A stretch of 64,000 bases of DNA from Fictibacillus fluitans (GTDB taxonomy: Bacteria; Bacillota; Bacilli; Bacillales; Fictibacillaceae): NCBI RefSeq assembly GCF_030418125.1, contig NZ_JAUHTR010000001.1, positions 372,001 through 436,000 of the forward strand, given 5' to 3'. A program made the position numbers and the translations under genes. The notes below the pieces were generated by a model, which worked only from the letters and a program-made list of their open reading frames with translations, had not been told where the DNA came from and did no database searches. This document shows positions 17,616 through 25,948 of the stretch, piece by piece (the stretch's first letter is position 1; every line of letters starts with the position of its first letter).

Positions 17616-17834
17616 TTATTCTCCTAGAAAATTACCGGTCTTCTCATAGTTTTCTAACATCGTATTACTTACTATAGAAGCATGTCCGACAGCATCTATT
17701 ACGTCCTGATTAATGAAGTAATAAGCGATCCCTTTTTCGGTTTTGTTCGGTAACACACCTGAAATTGCAAGTATCTCCACAGCTAATAAATCTATTACAA
17801 CTAAAAAATTCCCATCAATTTGCATTGGTTCCAT
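17616..17834 (-). CDS. Small unknown protein
   Basis: 72 residues with AAGGGGAAAAG before the ATG. Its start overlaps the end of the 65-residue gene by 20 bases, which indicates translational coupling. It contains a hydrophobic stretch (GNFLVVIDLLAVEILAISGVL) that may be a helix buried in a small fold rather than a membrane span. Family unknown. Confidence 0.55.
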   Translation of the reverse strand: MEPMQIDGNFLVVIDLLAVEILAISGVLPNKTEKGIAYYFINQDVIDAVGHASIVSNTMLENYEKTGNFLGE

Positions 17835-18012
17835 AATAACTTTTCCCCTTTATAATTTTTTCGAGTACTCCGTTATACTCGTATTCGTTGTAATAATCAC
17901 GAGATTTCATATCCCGGACTTTTCTTATAGGTTTGATGTCCGATTTTTCGATTTTTGAAGTTAATTCATAGTTGTATATCCTGATCGTTTCATCTGTAAT
18001 GTGATAATCCAT
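17815..18012 (-). CDS. Small unknown basic/tyrosine-rich protein
   Basis: 65 residues, first gene of an overlapping pair with the 72-residue gene. It is rich in Lys, Asp, Tyr and Ile (DETIRIYNYELTSKIEKSDIKPIRK). AGGAAGATATAT precedes the ATG. No motif is recognised. The overlap suggests that the two products act together. Confidence 0.5.
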   Translation of the reverse strand: MDYHITDETIRIYNYELTSKIEKSDIKPIRKVRDMKSRDYYNEYEYNGVLEKIIKGKSYYGTNAN

Positions 18013-18164
18013 ATATCTTCCTCCAGTATTGGCGAGCTTTAGCGAGTCCTATTTACGCTTTTACTTCCGAAAGTTTCAGTTTCCTGATCGTTCAATAAGA
18101 TAAAGAATCAATCCATCCACATAAACGGCCGTATCCCTTGGCGCTCTAAGGATTAAGGGAGTTT

Positions 18165-19070
18165 TTAAAGGGTTACCTTTTCCCCCCCTATCTCCGTATA
18201 AAAGGTTACCTTTTCCCCCCCTTTTTTAAAAGGATTATAACGAGATGACTTAAACATTGATTTTAAGGTATCGTCAGGGAACCCTTTCTTGCGATAAAAG
18301 ATGTAAGGATTTACGTAATATTTTCTATTTCTTGTATCTCGCTCGCTTAACGCTTCAGCGATTACACCTATCTTTCTTAGTTTTGTTATGAAAGCTTTAA
18401 CTTCTTTGTGTTCAAGTCCTAACAACTTGCCTATAGAAGCTTGATTTAAGAAAAATAATTTTTCGGGATTCTTTTCAAATGGATCAGAACAAATCAGATT
18501 AGTTCCATAATGTACATATGGAAGAAGCTTATAGATGTAACCTAATTCAGCCGGTTTCAAGTCTTTAGAAAGCTTTTCGAGAGTTGTATTGAATAGCTTT
18601 ATTAGTTCTTTTCCATTCGTGGCACCGTTAATATGGACGTTTGGGTTAAGTTTAAATCCGTTTTCATCTTGAGCTAATACACTAGCAGTCTTTAAAGCTT
18701 CGATAATACTATTACGAGAACTTACCTTTTTTACTCCTAATGCATTTCCTAAATCTGTTTTACTCTTCATTAACTTTCCATCCTTCCGCTTTAGATACCC
18801 TGTTGACCTCTCCATATAAGGGAGTAATCTTAATATGTATCCACATTTTTTAGAATCCAATTCCTTTGAAACTTCCTTCATCTTTTCCATTTTTCCGAAA
18901 GAGAATCTTCGTTTATCACGTTTGATCAATTCTGTTTGTTTTTCTGCTTCCAATTTCTTTTTAAAAGCTTCTGACCGTTCTTTTGAGATGATTTTATCTC
19001 CACTTCGAAGCTCTTTGATTAATTCTCCTGTTTCTGTGTCAATAATTGCGTACTTATTTGGATCTTCCAT
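18165..19070 (-). CDS. RepL-like replication initiator with tandem winged-helix units
   Basis: 301 residues with two similar halves. Residues about 75-150 hold GYILRLLPYMERSTGYL, a helix-turn-helix (TDLGNALGV) and NPNVHING. Residues about 175-268 hold GYIYKLLPYVHYGTNLI, SIGKLLGL and YVNPYIFYRKKG. The VNPxxF ending matches Firmicute plasmid RepL-type or phage replication proteins, from memory. An N-terminal basic coiled coil precedes them. The C-terminus ends in a short duplicated GGEKVTF. With the candidate origin at 21.7-22.9 kb, it suggests autonomous replication of the excised element. A large transcription regulator is the alternative. Confidence 0.65.
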   Translation of the reverse strand: MEDPNKYAIIDTETGELIKELRSGDKIISKERSEAFKKKLEAEKQTELIKRDKRRFSFGKMEKMKEVSKELDSKKCGYILRLLPYMERSTGYLKRKDGKLMKSKTDLGNALGVKKVSSRNSIIEALKTASVLAQDENGFKLNPNVHINGATNGKELIKLFNTTLEKLSKDLKPAELGYIYKLLPYVHYGTNLICSDPFEKNPEKLFFLNQASIGKLLGLEHKEVKAFITKLRKIGVIAEALSERDTRNRKYYVNPYIFYRKKGFPDDTLKSMFKSSRYNPFKKGGEKVTFYTEIGGEKVTL

Positions 19071-19403
19071 GTCAGTTTTATTCCTTTCACAGTTTGAATC
19101 CGTTCCTCCCGTTTGAATATTTGTAGTCCCTATCCGTCCATTTGTTATTACTTACTATTATTATTACCATCCAGTAAGTGGATTAATCGATTTTGATTCT
19201 CCACTTGGTCACATAGATTATTTAGCTGATGAGCCAAAGTGAAATTTTAGACAGACCAGGAATTGGCATTACTTAAAGTTAGATCAATTAGGAAACTTCT
19301 AACCTGTCAATTTAACCGGATGGATTTTCTTTAGCCCTTATTTTGGCCAGGCCTACCCATAGAAATAAGGATCGAAAACTAACTCGACCCCACCTTCCAT
19401 CTA
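19071..19403. promoter_or_regulatory. Intergenic region with a long hairpin before the Rep-like gene
   Basis: Holds AAGTGGA (19176-19182) paired with TCCACTT (19200-19206), with AATC/GATT pairing inside. It lies about 105 bases upstream of the Rep-like start. It could be a Rep operator, a terminator for the upstream nuclease gene, or an origin element. No gene seen. Confidence 0.45.
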
Positions 19404-20264
19404 TTACAATCTCGATTCCAATTCTTTAAGGCGAGCTGTAAACTCTTCCTTCAATGCTTCATCTTCTAAGTATCGATCCATGTACTCATACACGCTTATT
19501 ACTCTCACATTCCCTGAAGCTTTCTTCTTGCTACCTTCCAGGTAAATGATCGTAAGTACATCGGCCTCGTCTTTATATTTCTTTATGGTGCCTGAAGTTG
19601 AATAGCTATCGAACCTCAATTTAGCATCGATATAGTGACCCTGGAATGAATTCAAGGTGAAGTCCGGTATAAAACTCCCGATCTTCTTATTCCTTTCGAT
19701 ATCCAGGTCAATCGCGAATAGGATTTCTTCTAAAATAGCTTCGAATTCAAGTCCTATTCTTATAGCATTCCTCGTATCATCCTTTACATCATCGTAGTTA
19801 ATTCCTGCTTCAGTTATTGCCTTTTTCCATGATCCGAATATATAAATCGCGGTACCGTACAGGCCGCCATGGTTAATATTCATGTATGTGTTGTTCAATT
19901 TCTCGCCTGATTTGTAACGTTGCTGAATAGTTTCGATGATCAATTCTTTCGGCCAATTATTTCGCGGTACGTAGTTAGGATTAGCGAGTTCCATTTTCTT
20001 TTTATTTCTGATCCTGGACTTTAAGCTGATTTCTTCTTTGTTCTTTTCATAGTATCTCTGCGTAGCTTCATACATTTTATCTTTATTCTGCTTCTGATAT
20101 TTCTTGATGCATGCCTTACATATAGAACGTTTGCCGCCTAAACCACTCTTACTCGCGTGATATTCCTCCAGGAGTTTTAATTCCTCGCATCCTGTACACT
20201 CTTTCGCTTGGAATACTTGTCCCTCTACAGTTACTTCTACTAACTCGATCTTCTTGCTCGCCAT
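19404..20264 (-). CDS. Zinc-finger / endonuclease-repeat / PD-(D/E)XK-type nuclease
   Basis: 286 residues. A four-Cys zinc site is at residues 19-50 (CTGC and CKAC), followed by a charged helical linker. Residues about 103-155 contain a module ending in IFGSWKKAITEAGI, which matches the homing-endonuclease-associated repeat as I know it. The C-terminal domain has ILEEILFAID, then IPDFTLNSFQGHYIDAKLRF, a good PD-(D/E)XK active-site pattern with D, D and K in order. It is likely a mobile or phage-type DNA endonuclease acting in replication, homing or attack on other DNA. It heads the minus-strand block and is divergent from the secreted bacteriocin-like gene. Confidence 0.7.
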   Translation of the reverse strand: MASKKIELVEVTVEGQVFQAKECTGCEELKLLEEYHASKSGLGGKRSICKACIKKYQKQNKDKMYEATQRYYEKNKEEISLKSRIRNKKKMELANPNYVPRNNWPKELIIETIQQRYKSGEKLNNTYMNINHGGLYGTAIYIFGSWKKAITEAGINYDDVKDDTRNAIRIGLEFEAILEEILFAIDLDIERNKKIGSFIPDFTLNSFQGHYIDAKLRFDSYSTSGTIKKYKDEADVLTIIYLEGSKKKASGNVRVISVYEYMDRYLEDEALKEEFTARLKELESRL

Positions 20265-20643
20265 TGGTGAACATCTCCTTTAGATTTTTGTGTTTTGTGT
20301 GTTCAATATAGTAGTATCATCGGTGATAACTTTTTTCTCATATAACTACTAAAGGAGTAGAAAAAGTTGACATCAAAGGGTTTTTAAAGTTGATATATTA
20401 GAAAGAGAAAGTTTATACCCATATGGAAGGAAACCTTATGTACCATAGCCACTATAAACATTCATTAAGTATAAAATGCTTTAGCATATAGTAAGAAAGT
20501 ACCTTTATAAAGAATAATTTTAAAAAAACGTTTCATATATAGAACGTAGGGAACACACCTATTGTTGTCATTCCCTTTTACTTACATAAAATGTACATCT
20601 TGCCAGGAATTCAACATAATACAATTTAGGAGGATTTAAAATT
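20265..20643. promoter_or_regulatory. Divergent intergenic region with hairpins
   Basis: AT-rich divergent control region. AACTTTTT and AAAAAGTT flank CTACT/AGTAG near 20323-20369, an extended inverted repeat. TTGACA near 20373 starts a promoter-like stretch on the plus strand. The long leader (about 250 bases) before the secreted protein may be regulatory. No gene seen. Confidence 0.4.
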
Positions 20644-21399
20644 ATGAAAAAGGGAATCAAAACAGGTGTAGGAACATTGATTTTGTCAGCGAGTTTGGTC
20701 AGTCCATACTTTTCTACTTCAGCGTCAGCGGTAGAAGTGCCGTATAATGGAACTGATAAGCCGCCTACTCAATGTTATGATTGTGTTGCAGGACGAACTC
20801 CAGGGAATGTTATGACCGATCCGGTACAGAAAGCTCGATGGTTAAGTAATATGGATAAAGTTAATGAATTCCTAAGAGTTAATTCTGAAGGAAAACTAGC
20901 TTTAACCGGTACAGCCGTGCAAATAGGAGTATCGCAAGAATATTATGATCGTATAGCGAAAGCGCTAGAAGGCGAAAATAGCATGATATCCAGGGGCTTG
21001 TATGATTTTGAATATGATAAAGACGGGATGATTACAAAGCTCGCTACGAATGATGCTTGGAATGCTAATTATCTACTGATTAGACAAAGAGAAGAAAAGG
21101 CCGGCGGCGGTGTACCTCAATACATGGAGCGAGATTGGCATTGGTACGGTTACGGAATTACATTGACCCACGCTGAAACAAGTGAGCTGTTAGCGCATAT
21201 GGCAGTAATAGGAGCAGGAGCAGGAGCGGCCGCGTTATTCTTGGCTGAAATGGGAGTTACCATTCCCGCAAGTTTAGGTGTAGGACTTGTTGGAGCGATG
21301 TACGGATTAAGCATGGCACTTATCGCGGACTTGGATAATGGCAAAGGTATCACCATCGGAGTAAGCTACATTGGACATGTCTTCTATTACTCAAACTGA
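20644..21399 (+). CDS. Secreted bacteriocin-like protein
   Basis: 251 residues with a classic signal peptide (basic start, hydrophobic core, cleavage after SASA near residue 29), then a CYDC pair at 44-47. The middle is polar. The C-terminus (about 180-251) has WYGYGITLTHAET, a Gly/Ala-rich hydrophobic hairpin (AVIGAGAGAAALF and GVGLVGAMYGLS), then DNGKGITIGVSYIGHVFYY. Long precursors with a C-terminal membrane-active domain are known among large Gram-positive bacteriocins (closticin-type), and this pattern fits, though no homology is shown. A small membrane protein, a likely immunity partner, follows by 24 bases. Excellent ribosome site (AGGAGG). Confidence 0.6.
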   Translation: MKKGIKTGVGTLILSASLVSPYFSTSASAVEVPYNGTDKPPTQCYDCVAGRTPGNVMTDPVQKARWLSNMDKVNEFLRVNSEGKLALTGTAVQIGVSQEYYDRIAKALEGENSMISRGLYDFEYDKDGMITKLATNDAWNANYLLIRQREEKAGGGVPQYMERDWHWYGYGITLTHAETSELLAHMAVIGAGAGAAALFLAEMGVTIPASLGVGLVGAMYGLSMALIADLDNGKGITIGVSYIGHVFYYSN

Positions 21400-21423
21400 T
21401 CAATAATCAGGAAGGAGGATTCG

Positions 21424-21672
21424 ATGAAAAGATTATTATTTCTAGGGATAATTGTATTGATAATAACGTTGTTAAATTCAATCGGATATTTTCAGGGACA
21501 ATTGAAAACTACAATGTTAATAATCACAATGATAATAAGTCTTATCCTTCTGATTGATCTCGTTGTTTTAAGAAAGAAATACCTAAAGAAAACAAACGCA
21601 TCTATGTTATTCTTTATATTCGCTTGTTTCTTATCAGTAACCATATCTTCAATAGCGTTATTGCTGATATAA
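21424..21672 (+). CDS. Small three-TM protein, putative immunity partner
   Basis: 82 residues, nearly all hydrophobic, with three membrane helices at about residues 4-20, 28-48 and 60-81 and short basic loops (RKKYLKKTN). The ribosome site AAGGAGG lies just upstream, 24 bases after the secreted protein. Position and size match bacteriocin immunity proteins, which protect the producer membrane. No family is recognised, so the role rests on context only. Confidence 0.6.
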   Translation: MKRLLFLGIIVLIITLLNSIGYFQGQLKTTMLIITMIISLILLIDLVVLRKKYLKKTNASMLFFIFACFLSVTISSIALLLI

Positions 21673-21711
21673 AAAAGAGCTGTCCTTTAATCGGGGCGGC
21701 TCCTTCTATTT
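21673..21711 (+). terminator. Terminator after the bacteriocin-like pair
   Basis: GAGCTGTCC pairs with GGGGCGGCTC with mismatches, followed by a T-rich run. Confidence 0.6.
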
Positions 21712-21767
21712 TTCTCCGTATATCCATTTCCTTCTTGTGGGATACTGAAAAATGTTTCGAAAAGTTC

Positions 21768-21790
21768 CCTAGGAAAGATTATTTCCTAGG
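21768..21790. repeat. Perfect inverted repeat with five-base loop
   Basis: CCTAGGAAA and TTTCCTAGG around GATTA. Outer bases GTTCC (21764-21768) and GGAAC (21800-21804) could extend the structure. Confidence 0.8.
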
Positions 21791-22543
21791 AGTGAGAGTG
21801 GAACAGTTAGCGCCCCCACCCCTCAATCGGCTTTCAGACTTCGTAAAACACCGCCCTACCTTCTCCTATCACACTCCTGATACATTTACGTCATGTCCCT
21901 TCAATCATTCCATACCAGGCCTTCAAACGACTTACAAACTATACAAATCAATCGATTATTGACCAGTTCCTTCATATTAAACTGTCAGTTGATGAACTAA
22001 CGCTCAATGTACATTAAAGATTGATGATATTCACGATCAAATAGTTACCTACACTATAGATTCTTGACACTTTCCACCTGGATCAAGCGTTATTTATTTG
22101 GATAATGGCCGATTAATCAATCAAAGTAACAGGATCATTCATTGATTTATGCATGTTTCTATTCATTAAAATGTTTACAGTATTCATATCTAGTTAACGT
22201 AATGCCAGTTATAGGAAGCAAGCATGTTTAACAATCGCTGATATAGCAACGATTCACAAAGTCTTCATACACCATCAATATACATTAGTTTATACATCGC
22301 TTATGGTTACTGGCTTTATTACTGTATGAGTAGTTTGTGAATGGACATTAGATTGCATAAGTTTAACTAATATAAATGTATGTATTGTTAACTAAATTAC
22401 CTTGATTACTATGTTTGTGTGTGTTAGATGAGATCAAATACAGTACGTGAAATTATACTTTATTGGAGTAAAGGATTGGTTGATTTAGGACCAGGTACTA
22501 ATAGTAGTTCATAAATATATTAACAGAAGAGAGAGATCAGCAC

Positions 22544-22552
22544 TTATCCACA
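22544..22552 (+). promoter_or_regulatory. Perfect DnaA box
   Basis: TTATCCACA, the consensus DnaA-binding 9-mer, in an AT-rich stretch next to short direct repeats. Confidence 0.7.
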
Positions 22553-22836
22553 GCTTTTCAATAACATATACACAAATATTACACAAATACTATACAAACC
22601 ACATCAACTCACTCACACTCACCATTCCCATTAACCTGTTTCCTTCCCTCTAAATTTCCTGGTCGGGACTACTTCCTACTATATATATGTGTAAGCTAAA
22701 CCGGTACAACTTGCGCAATACTTTAACAAACATTCCTCGTTTTCATTTATAACTCCCCTACTTTCGATCTCTAACTCCCTATTCGCGATTTCTCTCATTT
22801 CGAACCTCGATAACCCCTAAAATAACGCTCGAAAAA

Positions 22837-22858
22837 CACTCGACAATTTTATCGAGTG
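22837..22858. repeat. Perfect inverted repeat upstream of the coiled-coil gene
   Basis: CACTCGA and TCGAGTG with an eight-base AT loop, about 23 bases before the promoter. It may be an operator; CGCTCGA just upstream is a partial third copy. Confidence 0.6.
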
Positions 22859-22880
22859 AACTTTAGTCAAAAACATTGTC

Positions 22881-22909
22881 TTGGTTAAAAATTCCTAATT
22901 TGGTATATT
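22881..22909 (+). promoter_or_regulatory. Candidate extended -10 promoter
   Basis: TTGGTT (22881-22886), 17 bases, then TGG-TATATT (-10 at 22904-22909), 20 bases before the start codon. Confidence 0.6.
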
Positions 22910-22929
22910 TAAAACAAGGAGGAAAACCA

Positions 22930-23949
22930 ATGCATAGAAATAGGCTCTTTTTATTTTTTTTAGTCATCTTGTACATTAATGTCGCCGTATACCCAAGTTT
23001 TGTCTTTGCTCAAGATAATACTAATTCCCCAAATTACATCACAAAAAAAGAATTAGACATTTTATTAAAAAAAACACCTCAAAATCTTACAAAAGAAGAT
23101 TTAAATGAGATGCTATTAAAGAGCAATGAGGCCTTACTTGAAAGTAGAAAAGATAAAATCGATTTGTTAGAAGGTAACATAAGTTCCATTCTTACCTTGC
23201 TTGGAATAATATTAGCTGTGCTTGCACTATTATTTACCGGCTTTGGATTCTGGTTAAAGGGGAATTTTACAGAAAAGTTAAACCAAGTTAACCAAATGAA
23301 AGAAGAAGTTGAAAAGAATAAGAAGTTGGTCGATGAGAATTTGCAAAAATCAAATGGGCTGAATGATAAGTTGGATATAGCAATTGGGAAATTAAAGCAT
23401 AGTAAAGATGAATTTGACAGAGAAACTAAATACATAAAATCCGAGCTCGAAAAATTACACTTTCTTAAGAATCATATGCAAAGGCTAGAAGAGTATGTAA
23501 ATTTCCATTTTGAAAATATAAAAATTATGCATGATTTCAATAAGATAAATATGGAAACTCCCATTATTTTAAAAGAGATTGAGGATTTACTGAATTTAGA
23601 CTTGGATGATGCTCCCATCTATGATGTAATAACTGAAGACATAAAGAATATTTTAGATTACCACACCCATGAAGAAGTTTCACTCAAAAACTACTTAGTT
23701 GAAGCTTACAATTATAATAAAAATTATTTAAAAGAAGCAGAAGAAGATGTAAAAAAACGCTATGAGGAAATGTTTTCAGCCTCGAAAGATATAATAAATG
23801 ATGATAATATTGAAGACTTTTATCACGATGAACTAAAAGATTCATACGAAGAATGGAGCAATTTGCTAACAGATACAAAGAATATCCAAAGTGTATTAAA
23901 AGAATTGTATAACAAGATATTGGATTATCAAAAAAACCACCAAGAATAG
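22930..23949 (+). CDS. Secreted or membrane-anchored coiled-coil protein
   Basis: 339 residues from the ATG at 22930 (AAGGAGG upstream); an earlier in-frame ATG at 22876 precedes the promoter and is rejected. A signal peptide or first TM (residues 4-28, ending FVFAQD) is followed by a short outer segment, then a TM helix (about 82-105). A long charged coiled coil (about 110-215) and an acidic helical C-terminus follow. The likely topology leaves the coiled coil inside the cell. No enzyme motif. Such proteins can be sensors, surface-exclusion factors or phage-exclusion factors, but nothing proves a role here. Confidence 0.65.
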   Translation: MHRNRLFLFFLVILYINVAVYPSFVFAQDNTNSPNYITKKELDILLKKTPQNLTKEDLNEMLLKSNEALLESRKDKIDLLEGNISSILTLLGIILAVLALLFTGFGFWLKGNFTEKLNQVNQMKEEVEKNKKLVDENLQKSNGLNDKLDIAIGKLKHSKDEFDRETKYIKSELEKLHFLKNHMQRLEEYVNFHFENIKIMHDFNKINMETPIILKEIEDLLNLDLDDAPIYDVITEDIKNILDYHTHEEVSLKNYLVEAYNYNKNYLKEAEEDVKKRYEEMFSASKDIINDDNIEDFYHDELKDSYEEWSNLLTDTKNIQSVLKELYNKILDYQKNHQE

Positions 23950-23960
23950 GTGGTCTTTTT
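23936..23960 (+). terminator. Terminator overlapping the stop of the coiled-coil gene
   Basis: ACCACC pairs with GGTGGT around the stop codon, followed by a T-run. Confidence 0.7.
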
Positions 23961-24193
23961 TAATGCTTCTTGTCTTTTGGAGGATACGGATCATTTCCGT
24001 AACTGTCTGAATCCCTGAACCTACCGTTCTTCCCCTGAATTTTTAATTCTGAATGCTGGTTTTTTGCAATGCTTCTTCCATAATCAATTGCTTGTTTTTG
24101 CGTGTTAAAGGATTTGGTTAACTTACTGTTACCTTCGCCCCTAACTCCCCAACCATCACCATTTTTAACAACGTACTGATTCTTTTTAGCCAT
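23960..24193 (-). CDS. DUF2188 domain protein
   Basis: 77 residues matching the DUF2188 pattern as I know it: YVVKNGDGWGVRGEGNSK, then SFNTQKQAIDYGRSIAKNQHSELKIQGKNGRFRDSDSYG. Family members are small, widespread proteins of unknown function, often on mobile elements. AAAAGGAGGTGGCTT precedes the ATG. It is convergent with the coiled-coil gene and shares its terminator region. Confidence 0.8.
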   Translation of the reverse strand: MAKKNQYVVKNGDGWGVRGEGNSKLTKSFNTQKQAIDYGRSIAKNQHSELKIQGKNGRFRDSDSYGNDPYPPKDKKH

Positions 24194-24283
24194 AAGCCAC
24201 CTCCTTTTTTTTTACAATATTCGTCATTAATGGAGGATATTCCTCCTGTATGCCGAAGATTATATTAGGAGGTGAACAGGACA

Positions 24284-24664
24284 ATGGTACTAAAAAGCAC
24301 AGACTACTGTGACATTTTAAAAGAGGCTAGGATCCATTCGGAAGATATAATGCCGGCAATTGAATTAATTAAAGTAAAAGAACTGGACAGAGAAGAAATT
24401 CGCTTCGTTTATTACAAAGAAAATAAGGACGGTAAAATTAATCTTGTCCCAAGACCATTGGATTTAGAACCAAATGTTCTTTTAAAATTGTTAGAATTGG
24501 CTTTCGAGAGGGAAATTTTTGATGATCAGTTTAAAGGAGCTTTAAAAAATTTTTTGTAAGAGGATGTTTTTGATTATAAAAAAGAGGAATACACATATGA
24601 TTTAAATACAATAGGTAAAGTAACGATCGAATTAATAAAGCAAAATAATCCAATTAGTTTATAG
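24284..24664 (+). CDS. Small acidic protein, frame interrupted by one stop codon
   Basis: From the ATG at 24284 (TTAGGAGGTG upstream) the frame reads 91 residues to TAA at 24557-24559. The same frame then continues for 34 sense codons (VFDYKKEEYTYDLNTIGKV and on) to TAG at 24662-24664, just before the next ribosome site. The tail reads like real protein. So the gene may have been about 126 residues and lost its end by a nonsense change, or the stop may be read through. Function unknown. Confidence 0.5.
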
Positions 24665-24675
24665 GAGGTATTCCA

Positions 24676-24945
24676 GTGACTAACTATAAATATTTAGGCG
24701 AAAAAGAAAAGAATAATACAACAGTCTACAAAGGTAGCGCAATAGTAGGACAAACATTTTATTATTGGGAAACACCCTCATTAAAAGGTGAAGTTGATGC
24801 AAAAAATACATTAGTAACAAAGAAAAGCTTTTACAAAAAAAACAAACTTAAACATAATGCAAAAGTAAACATAATTCATAGCCCCTTGGACCCTAGTCTT
24901 ATAGAAAAAACTATAAACAGAAATTTAATTAAACAATTCATATAA
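24676..24945 (+). CDS. Small basic protein, unknown
   Basis: 89 residues from a GTG preceded by AGGAGGTATTCCA. The product is basic and Lys/Asn-rich with strand-like segments (TVYKGSAIVGQTFYYWE). It follows the interrupted small gene at 11 bases and so is likely in the same transcript. No family recognised. A strong terminator follows. Confidence 0.55.
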   Translation: MTNYKYLGEKEKNNTTVYKGSAIVGQTFYYWETPSLKGEVDAKNTLVTKKSFYKKNKLKHNAKVNIIHSPLDPSLIEKTINRNLIKQFI

Positions 24946-24951
24946 AAAAAC

Positions 24952-25006
24952 GATCCTTATTAGGAACACTTCATTAGAGTGATTCTTAATAAGGATCATT
25001 TTATTT
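24952..25006. terminator. Bidirectional terminator
   Basis: GATCCTTATTA (24952-24962) pairs with TAATAAGGATC (24987-24997), with ACT/AGT inside and A/T runs at both sides, between convergent genes. Confidence 0.85.
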
Positions 25007-25026
25007 TTATAAAACACAGAGTGCTT

Positions 25027-25866
25027 TTAATTGTTAATTCGTATAAATCCTCTTGAAATTTGTAGCAATTTCTGAACGTCTTCATTCAAATTTAGAGCAT
25101 GCATTTTCCTATGGCAATTCGCACACAACGCTACTGTATTTTCTGGCGTGTCTTCCCCACCTTGAGATAACCATATAATATGATGGTTCTCTAAATACGG
25201 ATTTCCTTTCCTATCTGTAAATGGAGCAGGTTGATCACAAAGTTGGCAAACACCTTCTGCCCTTCTCTTGGCTAATTCTGCAACATAAGCATTTCTTTCA
25301 TATACTTTTGAGACAACATTCCGTGATCCAGGCTTTTCAGGCGCATACCTTGCCCTTTCCATAACTAAATCATCCGAAAGCTTATACACCGCTTTATCCT
25401 GGACGCTTGCTTTATATAAAAGATCACTTTCTCTAACAACAGGTTCCTTTTGCCCTGGTTTAAGTTTTAATGGGAATATCCATGCCAAACGTCTTACCCC
25501 TTCTACATCTGGTTGAGGCTCCTGGAAAGGTTCATTATATAAGAAGACTTCACCTTGAAAAATGTAATGATTAGGCATAAACACTTCGAATAAATAAACC
25601 GTTACTCCCGTTTCATTTGAAAAGTTCAATGTTTTATTTTGTGCGAAATCAATACTTTGATCCCCTTTTTGTCCCATTCCAGTGTAATGAAACACATCTC
25701 CAACCCATCTATCATCATATAAGGGGTTTGTGTGATCCGATATCAAAACCAAAAGATCATTCTTGGTTGACCTTCTCATTCCACCTGAAGCGGAAACACT
25801 AAATCGATCAATAAGCTCTCGATGAGTTATTACATCAGAAGTTTCTAGTTTATGTGAAAACACCAT
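25027..25866 (-). CDS. SRA-like / HNH endonuclease, candidate modification-dependent restriction enzyme
   Basis: 279 residues. The N-terminal half contains YDDRWVGDVFHYTGMGQKGDQ and NKTL, which resemble the YDG/SRA fold that flips modified cytosine. A strand-rich stretch (VTVYLFEVFMPNHYIFQGEVFLY) continues it. The C-terminal HNH domain shows CQLC, ENHHIIWLSQGGEDTPENTVALCANCHRKMH, with paired His catalytic residues and two Cys pairs for zinc. SRA-HNH proteins such as ScoMcrA-type enzymes cut DNA carrying modified bases, so it would defend against modified phage DNA. It sits at the right edge of the element, a usual place for cargo. Good ribosome site. Confidence 0.75.
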   Translation of the reverse strand: MVFSHKLETSDVITHRELIDRFSVSASGGMRRSTKNDLLVLISDHTNPLYDDRWVGDVFHYTGMGQKGDQSIDFAQNKTLNFSNETGVTVYLFEVFMPNHYIFQGEVFLYNEPFQEPQPDVEGVRRLAWIFPLKLKPGQKEPVVRESDLLYKASVQDKAVYKLSDDLVMERARYAPEKPGSRNVVSKVYERNAYVAELAKRRAEGVCQLCDQPAPFTDRKGNPYLENHHIIWLSQGGEDTPENTVALCANCHRKMHALNLNEDVQKLLQISRGFIRINN

Positions 25867-25948
25867 TCTTATTCCTCCCTCCTTTTTATAAATTGTACCA
25901 TTAATTGAAAATTATGTATAATATATCATTAAGACCGCTTTTCTTTAG

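Larger units (their letters stand above)
21712..22880. other. AT-rich gene-free region, candidate replication origin
   Basis: Nearly 1.2 kb without a credible gene. It has a perfect DnaA box TTATCCACA at 22544-22552. Short repeats of the type TACACAAATA follow at about 22568-22598. A perfect 9-bp inverted repeat occurs at 21768-21790 (CCTAGGAAA/TTTCCTAGG). A second perfect inverted repeat lies at 22837-22858 (CACTCGA/TCGAGTG). Together with the Rep-like protein this fits an origin of replication. Confidence 0.55.

Noticed and set aside
21624-21962. 112-residue open frame after the bacteriocin-like pair
   Set aside because: It overlaps the end of the small membrane gene and a terminator, has no ribosome site and reads as low-quality protein.
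22140-22620. Possible CRISPR array in the AT-rich gene-free stretch
   Set aside because: Repeats are short, irregular and AT-rich; there is no constant repeat-spacer pattern and no cas gene.
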